Shown: positions 7,782 through 13,423 of the stretch, in pieces | Layout of the letters: every line of letters begins with the position of its first letter | How positions within the stretch are numbered: position 1 is the first letter of the stretch | NCBI GenBank assembly: GCA_019308985.1 | Contig: JAFDHB010000099.1 | Location: 1-13,423 of the forward strand | Direction of reading: 5' to 3' | DNA: 13,423 nucleotides | DNA from: Deltaproteobacteria bacterium | GTDB taxonomy: Bacteria; Desulfobacterota; DSM-4660; Desulfatiglandales; HGW-15 | The notes under the pieces: model-generated | What the model was told of the DNA's origin: nothing | The model's database searches: none | Seen by the model: only the letters and a program-made list of their open reading frames with translations | Translations under genes and position numbers: made by a program

Positions 7782-10661
7782 TTATTTCAACCTCCATATC
7801 TCTCGGTATGCAAGCCGCTCGAGCAGAGTCCCTCGCAAGAAACTCTCAGTAGTCCCATTGACACCCACCATAACATCCAGATTATCCCTTGGGTATTCGG
7901 CCAGGTTGGGTGTCTTTTTCCCGAGGCGGTCTTCAATGTGCCAGGCATTTATGGCTTCGCCGTCAAAATCATCCACCACAATCTTGAAATACCCCCCAAG
8001 GCCGGTAAATACGTTATTTTTGCCATCCAGGATGACGGGATCCTTGTTGTCAAGAATGATCTCGTTAAGCTGGTAACAATGGCCGCAAACATCCGGTCTG
8101 ACGATGAATCTCGGGTCTTCAGGCCAGGGCTTGTCACGCTCAAAGGTCATGGCGTCCGTTGCCAACCAGAGGATGATTTTCCCCTTTTCGAGATTAACGG
8201 GGACATTAACGTCCACCTGGACATCCTTATAATACATCATGATCTTTTGCTGCGACGGAGCATATTGGGGGAGGGTCTCATAGAGCTCCCGGTCAAAGGG
8301 CCCCAGGGTCTTCTCTGCAAGTACTTTGCCGAAGGCGTCTGTGAGGGTCAAGGTCACTTGCTTTTTCTCCACATCGATTTCCTTTACCTTTAGTGTATAC
8401 TTGCCCAGTTTTCGCTCATCTCCCTCTCCCATTATCACTCTTTTCGGTTTTTTGAACGTGATGGTGAACGAGTCCATGCCCGGTGTCCCCATCTCCTCGA
8501 CTTCAACAAAATCCGGAGACACCCATTTGGGAATCAGGTAAGTCGCACCTTCGCCAAACACGTCAGGCAGGAAATACTCGAAATCCTGGGGCCGATTGCC
8601 CTCTTTGAATTCCCTCCTTTGCAAGTCCTCGTAACTTTTGAACCCGGGTGCGACCAGGATATTCGCTCCCCAATTGTTCCCCGAATACTTGGTAATTCTG
8701 AGCTCCGCAACGGGTCTGCCCCACAATATTCTGGAACCCATGTACCTTATTGCCTTACTACCATCACCCAAAGGGACATCCTGCCAAAAAACAAGGTTGC
8801 CATCGCCCATGGGCATTTCCTTCCACAGGTCTATCCTGAAGTCCCGTTTGACCACAAGATAACTTTTGAACCTCAGGAGGTAGGCCTTTTTCCCCATAAA
8901 GTACAATGGCTCACCCGGCCGGATGTTCCTGCTATTGCGCGTACTGTAATAAAGGCCCCAGGGAGGAATGATAATTTTTCCCTTCCTATAATCTACATAG
9001 CTCCTCCGGATAACGAGCACCTCCGAGGCCACCAACCGCTTCCCCTTTCTGTTTCTCACATACTTGCGGACAAAGCCTTTCATTTTCGGGACAAAGGCCG
9101 CGGTTGGATCCGGTGCAAACCACTTTGCATTGGGTATGACCTTGGGGAAAGAGGTGAAGCGGGATTTCACCACCGGCACCCCGTAGGACGGATCTGCCAG
9201 GCGCATCAGGAATGTATCTTCCATCACCGAGACGACCAACGGACTCATGCCGATAAAAAAATCTACGTTCTCTCTCCCGTCTTTCCAGAGTACCAGGTTG
9301 TCGGTCCTCCTGAAAAAAGAATCACGGACATAGGAATTGCGCACTACGTCCTTTTCAAAGTCCTTTGCCACCACGGTGAAGTATTTCCTGTCCCAAAACT
9401 CGGATATCTTTATGGGCCCGTCATAGCTGGTGTTCTCGTTGCTGAGCACAAAGGGATACCTGTTCTCCAAGACCAATCTTTTGAGCATTCCCGTCTCGAG
9501 ATTCGGCTCCAGCCTGACAATGTATCTTTCATCCCTGGGCCAGGGTTTTCCATCCTCAAGCTTGATCAGGTCGTCATAGATGGCAAACGAGATGGTGCCC
9601 TCAGTCCACCCATAGGGCACGTCATTGGACCATGGGGCGAAATCCGATCCCTTGTACCAGGAAGGATCCACGATCAGCTCGATATGGATATCCAAATCCA
9701 GATCCGTAAGGCAAAGAGCGTCCTGGTCGGCAATCTTGTATTCTTGCTGTGTTGCTGGTTTCAGGATCTTGGAGGCCAAGATCTTCTTCCCTGTCCAGTT
9801 TCTGACTTCAACCAGGATGCCGTTTTCTTTCCATGAGGCATAGATCCTCTTTGTCCCATACCAGCGAAAAGTCTCCTGCTTGATGTTTACGACATATGGC
9901 CTGTCAAAGGAAAAAATGGCCTCCTTGATATGAGGGTACTCCACAGTAAAAACAGCCTCTTTTTGGGTAATATTCTCCGCGATCAACTTGGTGGCCCCAT
10001 ATATATAGGAATCAGTCATATAGAAGTCCCTTAACTGGGGATGGATTCCACTCTCAAGGTTTATCTCCTTTACCCTGGAAGGGCCGGGGAACGAAGTTGA
10101 AACCGGCCATTCATGGGGCCAGCCCCCTGAAGGCGCGATAAAGGCAAATTCGCCATAGGGTTTTTCGTAGTGATCCGTCGCAAAATCGTACCAGATGCGG
10201 TATCCGGAAGGATCAACAAGGGCCTTATCTTTCACCTTAACTCTGACGTGTTTTTTGACGACCTTTTCTGTCTTGAGTCGAAGGAGGTAGGTATGTTCGC
10301 CTAATATGAGGAATGGATCCCTCATGAAGGGCCTTGCGTCATGGCTCGTATCAGATGCATAATACAGTCCCCCTGCAGCGACATAGGCCTTTCCATCCTT
10401 TATATAGCTCCTTCGAAGGACGACGCACTCAGCGAGGTCCCTCTTTTGTCCGTACTGGTTCCTGAGAGTCCTGTTGACTAGTCCGCCCAGCTCGGGCATA
10501 TATGTGGCATCCCTCCACGGGTCCAGGCCCCTGGGATTTTCAATTCTTTTCTCTTGCCCGAAGGCGGTAGGAAGACCAGATAAGAAAAGCCCGATCCCGA
10601 TGAAGACTAAGAGAAATGCTTTCGGTCTCAAAAAGATACTCAAGTTGCATCGAGGCCTCAT
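7782..10661 (-). CDS. Large exported protein of two tandem diverged repeats, unknown function
   Basis: This 959-residue protein starts with a signal peptide (hydrophobic core about residues 14-30, ending AFGQ) and shows no further clear membrane span. The rest is two diverged copies of one unit of about 450 residues. Matching pairs, first half then second, include VLRRSYIKDGK and VIRRSYVDYRK; GLYYASDTS and GLYYSTRNS; TYLLRLK and AYLLRFK; YIYGATKLI and VFGEGATYLI; GKPWPRDERYIVR and DKPWPEDPRFIVR. The composition is rich in Tyr, Trp, Arg and Lys with many predicted beta strands, which suits an extracytoplasmic beta-rich protein. The second half alone has CGHC, in DVCGHCYQ. The ATG at 10661 has AGGAG six bases upstream. 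It sits 262 bp after the first HHH gene and 125 bp before the transporter. I do not recognise the family. A surface, S-layer-like or scaffold role is possible, but nothing seen shows catalysis. Confidence 0.88.
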   Translation of the reverse strand: MRPRCNLSIFLRPKAFLLVFIGIGLFLSGLPTAFGQEKRIENPRGLDPWRDATYMPELGGLVNRTLRNQYGQKRDLAECVVLRRSYIKDGKAYVAAGGLYYASDTSHDARPFMRDPFLILGEHTYLLRLKTEKVVKKHVRVKVKDKALVDPSGYRIWYDFATDHYEKPYGEFAFIAPSGGWPHEWPVSTSFPGPSRVKEINLESGIHPQLRDFYMTDSYIYGATKLIAENITQKEAVFTVEYPHIKEAIFSFDRPYVVNIKQETFRWYGTKRIYASWKENGILVEVRNWTGKKILASKILKPATQQEYKIADQDALCLTDLDLDIHIELIVDPSWYKGSDFAPWSNDVPYGWTEGTISFAIYDDLIKLEDGKPWPRDERYIVRLEPNLETGMLKRLVLENRYPFVLSNENTSYDGPIKISEFWDRKYFTVVAKDFEKDVVRNSYVRDSFFRRTDNLVLWKDGRENVDFFIGMSPLVVSVMEDTFLMRLADPSYGVPVVKSRFTSFPKVIPNAKWFAPDPTAAFVPKMKGFVRKYVRNRKGKRLVASEVLVIRRSYVDYRKGKIIIPPWGLYYSTRNSRNIRPGEPLYFMGKKAYLLRFKSYLVVKRDFRIDLWKEMPMGDGNLVFWQDVPLGDGSKAIRYMGSRILWGRPVAELRITKYSGNNWGANILVAPGFKSYEDLQRREFKEGNRPQDFEYFLPDVFGEGATYLIPKWVSPDFVEVEEMGTPGMDSFTITFKKPKRVIMGEGDERKLGKYTLKVKEIDVEKKQVTLTLTDAFGKVLAEKTLGPFDRELYETLPQYAPSQQKIMMYYKDVQVDVNVPVNLEKGKIILWLATDAMTFERDKPWPEDPRFIVRPDVCGHCYQLNEIILDNKDPVILDGKNNVFTGLGGYFKIVVDDFDGEAINAWHIEDRLGKKTPNLAEYPRDNLDVMVGVNGTTESFLRGTLLERLAYREIWRLK

Positions 10662-10923
10662 TCACCACTCCTTTTAGTTTAACTCAGTCAAAGTCAAATC
10701 TTCATTGTTTAGCCATCATGAAACAAAGTAGACGTCACCCCAGGTCAGCAGCTCATTGTTCGATCAGATCTTCCCGAAGGTTTCTAAGGGATTGTCGGCA
10801 CACCGCTCCCCCTTACAGGACAAGGGTTGCTTCGACCACAAAGCTAGGGATTCATCTCCTCCCTATCTAACCTGGAAATAACCTTTGGCCCTGTCATTAG
10901 GTCACAAGTTCAGGTCTCTCTTC

Positions 10924-11301
10924 TTAGCACTTGGATGGGGACAGCAAGGGCTCTTCCTCGTCTTCTTCCAAATCTTCCCTGGGAACGCAGTAGATGTCCC
11001 CTTCTGAACCGACCTGTGGATCAAGCTTCTCGTAGATCTCCCTGGTCATTCCAGGGACCTTGAGGAGGTCCTCGGGCTTTTCGAAATACCCGTGCTTTTC
11101 TCTATATTCCACAATGGCCTCTGCAAGCTCCTCTGTCATACCCTCAATTCTCATGAGCTGTTCCTCATCCGCTATGTTCAGGGGGACTTTTTTTATGCCC
11201 AGCCCGCCTTCGTGCTGCGCATAGATCGGGCCTGCCAAGAGAAAAAGTACCCCGACAGCTGTTATTAGAAAGAGCCAGCTAATACTCTTCCTTTTTTTCA
11301 T
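10924..11301 (-). CDS. Exported small helix-hairpin-helix (ComEA-like) protein, second paralogue
   Basis: The 125-residue protein has a signal peptide (basic MKKRK, hydrophobic core, cleavage probably after IYA at residue 28). An HHH unit follows: LNIADEEQLMRIEGM, EELAEAIVEYREKHG, then the LLKVPGM hairpin. It aligns well with the protein at 3167-3517, including the IVEYRE core. The acidic C-terminus (DLEEDEEE) differs from that paralogue and ends in a single Cys. The ATG at 11301 has a full AGGAGG nine bases upstream. It lies 223 bp after the sulfotransferase-like gene and 262 bp before the duplicated protein gene. The very acidic tail argues against simple nonspecific DNA binding, so a protein-binding or structural role is worth considering (inference). 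Confidence 0.85.
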   Translation of the reverse strand: MKKRKSISWLFLITAVGVLFLLAGPIYAQHEGGLGIKKVPLNIADEEQLMRIEGMTEELAEAIVEYREKHGYFEKPEDLLKVPGMTREIYEKLDPQVGSEGDIYCVPREDLEEDEEEPLLSPSKC

Positions 11302-11524
11302 GGTTCTTTACCTCCTGCCTATCATGATTTTATCTAAGGCCTCATCACGGGGGCCTCATGGGCCATAAACAAAGAACAATTACTAATTCAACTGGCAAAA
11401 CTGATCATTGACGCACAAGCTTTCAGGTTACGGGAAGTGCCTGTGGGCCACACTCTCCCTCTTGAGCCTCTTTCATCTTTCCATTGGCCGTAACCGTCGC
11501 TGCTTCACCTTCATCTTTCATGGC

Positions 11525-12907
11525 TCAGGGCTTCATGGTCTTCAAATGATGCACCCTTAAAAGGTGGTTCTCCGGAGGAATCACCGGTGTCTCCACTGGT
11601 TTTTTCAACTGAGGCACATAATCATAGGGCACCCTGTAAGCTCGATAAACCAGGTTGAAATTCTCGGTCTTGCTGTAATAGGGGCTGATGTACTCCCAGA
11701 CCGTCTCGCATTTAGGGGTCACTTCGAAAATTCGACCGAGGGACCCCTCGGTGATCAGGGTGTTGCCATTGGGAAGACGCTGTGCCGAACTGACATAGTC
11801 GCTGTAGAACTTATACTTATCCCTGTAACCCGCCTTGTTGGCACTATATTCCCAGACTATCTTCAAGGTGATTGGGTTGATCTCGATAACCCTTGAATAA
11901 TCCCTCTTGACGTTATTGATCCCATATGGGGCACTCGGATTGGGAGCACCGTACCCACCGTATCCGCCATTGTCGAAGATAAGAATGTTACCTTCGCCTG
12001 GAAGACCTTTCGGGATCATATGGGCATGGTGGAGACCTATGGTCGGTCCTAATTTCCTCAAGGCTCTGGTGGATTCAAAATCAGGCCCGAGGTGCCAAAC
12101 GATTTTCCCTGTCCTCCTGTCTATGATGCCTGTAGTGTTGGTCTGCCTCCCGTCATAAATGATGTTATCGGGATGAAAACGCTCGTCTCCACTGTCGTAC
12201 CATTTGTTGGGACCAAGCCACGAAGCACTGTTGACATGGATCCAGTCACCACCTACGACACCCCTGGTACGTGTCATGGTGTAATTGGGGTATCTATACA
12301 TCACGATCCTGGCAAGGCGGTCGAACCCCATCTCTTTTATGTGGTCGCTGGCCAGCCATTCAAAGAGGATCTTTCCGTTGTAATCTACCTCTACTATGAG
12401 ATCGTCATAGAGTTTCTTGTCGCTGATCTTCTTATTCTTTACTACTTTGTGCGACAGGATAAGGGTCTTCCCCCTGTCTACATAGGAGTCCATACCGGGC
12501 ACATAGTAGCCCACGGGATTTCCCTCCCTCTGAAAGTCATGGTGTACACCCGCCGTCTTGTATGTCCACACTATGTTACCGTCCCAGTCCACCACCGACA
12601 GGTCGTTGGATCCCGGATGGTGCCAGAGCCTTCCCCTCTTGCCGGTGGCTCCCATAACATAACCGTTTGGCAACATCTTGGCCGGGTGTTCTTCATCGCA
12701 CACATTCGGCCAGTGCTTGACAACATTTCCGTTCATGTCTATCAAAATAGTCTGGTTCCCCTTGGTTGTGAGTATGGTGAAACCATTAAAGCACCTATCC
12801 GGTTTGTATATGGTTGTTCCATGGGGAAAGACAGTGGGAAACGCAAGTAAGGATCCAGGCAACATAACCAACAAACACAACAAGCAAAATAGGAAAGATT
12901 TCTTCAT
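11525..12907 (-). CDS. Exported arylsulfotransferase (ASST)-like beta-propeller protein
   Basis: The 460-residue protein has a signal peptide (MKKSFLFCLLCLLVMLPGSLLAF) and about six blade repeats with a DxxGxxVW-like core, for example DMNGNVVKHW, DWDGNIVWTY, DYNGKILFEW, DRRTGKIVWHL and NPITLKIVWEY. Histidines expected near the propeller centre are present: H122-H123 (VHHDF), H224 (DWIHVNS) and H293-H296 (LHHAHM). This matches the ASST family, whose characterised members move a sulfuryl group from a phenolic sulfate to another phenol without PAPS, using a catalytic histidine. It is shorter than E. coli-type AssT (nearly 600 residues), and I cannot assign which histidine is catalytic. I chose the ATG at 12907 (AGGAGG six bases upstream) over a TTG at 12937. 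As the first gene after the sigma-54 site it may head the transcript. A non-catalytic propeller role cannot be excluded. Confidence 0.8.
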   Translation of the reverse strand: MKKSFLFCLLCLLVMLPGSLLAFPTVFPHGTTIYKPDRCFNGFTILTTKGNQTILIDMNGNVVKHWPNVCDEEHPAKMLPNGYVMGATGKRGRLWHHPGSNDLSVVDWDGNIVWTYKTAGVHHDFQREGNPVGYYVPGMDSYVDRGKTLILSHKVVKNKKISDKKLYDDLIVEVDYNGKILFEWLASDHIKEMGFDRLARIVMYRYPNYTMTRTRGVVGGDWIHVNSASWLGPNKWYDSGDERFHPDNIIYDGRQTNTTGIIDRRTGKIVWHLGPDFESTRALRKLGPTIGLHHAHMIPKGLPGEGNILIFDNGGYGGYGAPNPSAPYGINNVKRDYSRVIEINPITLKIVWEYSANKAGYRDKYKFYSDYVSSAQRLPNGNTLITEGSLGRIFEVTPKCETVWEYISPYYSKTENFNLVYRAYRVPYDYVPQLKKPVETPVIPPENHLLRVHHLKTMKP

Positions 12908-12925
12908 TATCACCCTCCTCTTGGA

Positions 12926-12953
12926 TTCAAGGTTCAAAATTCAAAGTTCAAGG
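12926..12953 (-). repeat. Four tandem 7-bp repeats upstream of the ASST-like gene
   Basis: On the plus strand four adjacent heptamers of the form TTCAANN follow one another: TTCAAGG, TTCAAAA, TTCAAAG, TTCAAGG. The block starts 19 bases upstream of the ATG, just before the ribosome site. It may be a simple-sequence expansion, a spacer or a protein or RNA-binding site; nothing seen decides this. Confidence 0.8.
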
Positions 12954-13022
12954 ATTATTAATGGCTTATCGGATTCTCACAAACATACCGGTTAAGGGCC
13001 TGGGTTCTCATTGTTCATTCAG

Positions 13023-13040
13023 ATACGGAGAACTACGTAT
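13023..13040. promoter_or_regulatory. Imperfect palindrome in predicted leader
   Basis: ATACG and CGTAT flank an 8-base centre (ATACGGAGAACTACGTAT). The site lies downstream of the predicted transcription start, where a bound repressor could block elongation. No regulator can be named from the sequence. Confidence 0.3.
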
Positions 13041-13126
13041 ATCACCCCCTCCCTACAAGAAATTTGCATGCACATCGAACTATCTTCTCGTTCAAGATTA
13101 GAGACCTGTTGCCTGATTTTTGAGAG

Positions 13127-13142
13127 AGCAAAATCCGTGCCC
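13127..13142 (-). promoter_or_regulatory. Sigma-54 (-24/-12) promoter for the cluster
   Basis: The minus strand reads GGGCACGGATTTTGCT, which matches the sigma-54 consensus TGGCACGN4TTGCW at every position except the first. The essential GG and GC pairs are ten bases apart. Transcription would start near 13116, about 209 bases before the ASST-like ATG. My rough estimate is about 0.1 chance sites this good in the whole window on both strands, and this one lies upstream of the first gene in the right orientation. Sigma-54 promoters require an ATP-driven activator bound upstream, and a candidate palindrome is present at 13248-13266. Confidence 0.7.
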
Positions 13143-13165
13143 CATCAGACTAATCTCGTGATGGG
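13141..13165. promoter_or_regulatory. 7-bp inverted repeat next to the -24 element
   Basis: CCCATCA (13141-13147) and TGATGGG (13159-13165) are perfect inverted copies separated by 11 bases. The repeat touches the upstream edge of the sigma-54 element, so it could be a regulator site or a weak hairpin. Confidence 0.35.
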
Positions 13166-13247
13166 AGATAGGTGATTGAATTGCTATAGTATTTTAGCAG
13201 GAACCTCCCCGGTTCACTGCGTCAAGCAATTGGATCTATGTCGAAAT

Positions 13248-13266
13248 CTTTTACATTCTGTAAAAG
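13248..13266. promoter_or_regulatory. 19-bp palindrome, candidate activator (UAS) site
   Basis: CTTTTACA and TGTAAAAG are perfect 8-bp inverted copies around a 3-base centre (TTC). Its centre is about 141 bp upstream of the predicted sigma-54 start, within the usual 80-200 bp range for enhancer-binding activators. It could instead serve a gene beyond the right edge. Confidence 0.5.
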
Positions 13267-13298
13267 TATCCCATCTACACATGAATTAGGCCCAACAT

Positions 13299-13352
13299 GA
13301 TGGCTTCGTAAAAAGTCCAATTTCTGCGTTGCGCTTCATCCCTGCCCCGTTA
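13299..13352. repeat. Candidate dispersed repeat fragment
   Basis: The stretch begins GATGGCTTCGTAAAAAGTC and continues with CTGCGTTGCGCTTCATCC. Both phrases resemble repeats I associate with intergenic regions of deltaproteobacterial genomes, often near mobile elements. This rests on recall, as no second copy lies in the window. Confidence 0.35.
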
Positions 13353-13423
13353 AATGGGCATTTTCTGGATTGAATCAAAGGCCTGGAACCGTCAGAGAAC
13401 ATCGTGCGTTCAATAGTTGTGAA

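Larger units (their letters stand above)
12908..13423. other. Noncoding leader and upstream region
   Basis: No convincing coding frame was found in these 516 bases. From the gene outwards they hold the AGGAGG ribosome site, a heptad repeat, an imperfect palindrome, a sigma-54 promoter, two inverted repeats and, at the far right, a sequence that looks like a dispersed genomic repeat. The predicted transcript would have a leader of roughly 210 bases. Confidence 0.7.

Noticed and set aside
8619..9836. Long plus-strand open frame (405 codons) opposite the duplicated protein
   Set aside because: It lies antisense to a gene with a clear signal peptide, ribosome site and internal homology. Its translation has no recognisable domain, and it reads as a shadow of the minus-strand codon use.
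11423..11521. A 32-residue minus-strand frame starting 3 bp after the ASST-like stop
   Set aside because: No ribosome site is visible, the composition is low in hydrophobic residues and no domain is apparent. Short open frames of this size are common by chance.

Overview
The window reads as part of a respiratory gene cluster from an anaerobic, sulfur-metabolising bacterium, most likely a Desulfobacterota (deltaproteobacterial) relative. That assignment is an inference. It rests on the multiheme c-type cytochromes, a Tat-exported molybdoenzyme with a HybA/HybB-like quinone module, a YeiH-type putative sulfate exporter, a sigma-54 promoter, and a right-end sequence resembling a dispersed repeat I associate with deltaproteobacterial genomes. 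All recognisable genes lie on the minus strand, so the cluster is read from high to low coordinates.

Layout in transcription order. About 13423-12908 is a 516-bp noncoding leader. It holds a near-consensus sigma-54 promoter (13142-13127), an upstream 19-bp palindrome that could be an activator site, and a heptad repeat next to the first gene. Then come: an exported arylsulfotransferase-like beta-propeller protein (12907-11525); an exported small helix-hairpin-helix (HHH) protein (11301-10924); a 959-residue exported protein of unknown family built from two diverged copies of one unit (10661-7782); a YeiH-family transporter (7656-6496); a 58-residue single-span membrane protein (6480-6304); a universal-stress-protein-like protein (6301-5777); a Tat-exported molybdopterin oxidoreductase (5758-3596); a second exported HHH protein (3517-3167); a HybA-like protein with four [4Fe-4S] clusters (3060-2116); and a HybB/NrfD-like membrane protein that continues into a multiheme cytochrome (2119 to beyond the left edge).

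The last gene is the most striking. A perfect 26-bp tandem duplication (381-406 and 407-432) shifts the frame between the third and fourth CxxCH motifs of a c3-like domain. Removing one copy gives an uninterrupted frame to position 1. That frame adds four more heme motifs and a segment resembling octaheme tetrathionate reductase (OTR). The intact protein would be a single chain of quinone-site membrane domain, tetraheme c3-like domain and OTR-like domain, which is a fusion I do not recognise.

Working model (inference): the membrane protein and the FeS protein connect the menaquinone pool to the periplasmic molybdoenzyme and to the multiheme chain, which acts on a sulfur oxyanion such as tetrathionate, thiosulfate or sulfite. 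The YeiH protein would move a sulfur oxyanion across the membrane. The sulfotransferase-like protein, the duplicated exported protein and the two HHH proteins would supply extracytoplasmic functions that cannot be read from sequence alone. Close spacing and one shared orientation suggest one or a few transcripts under sigma-54 control.
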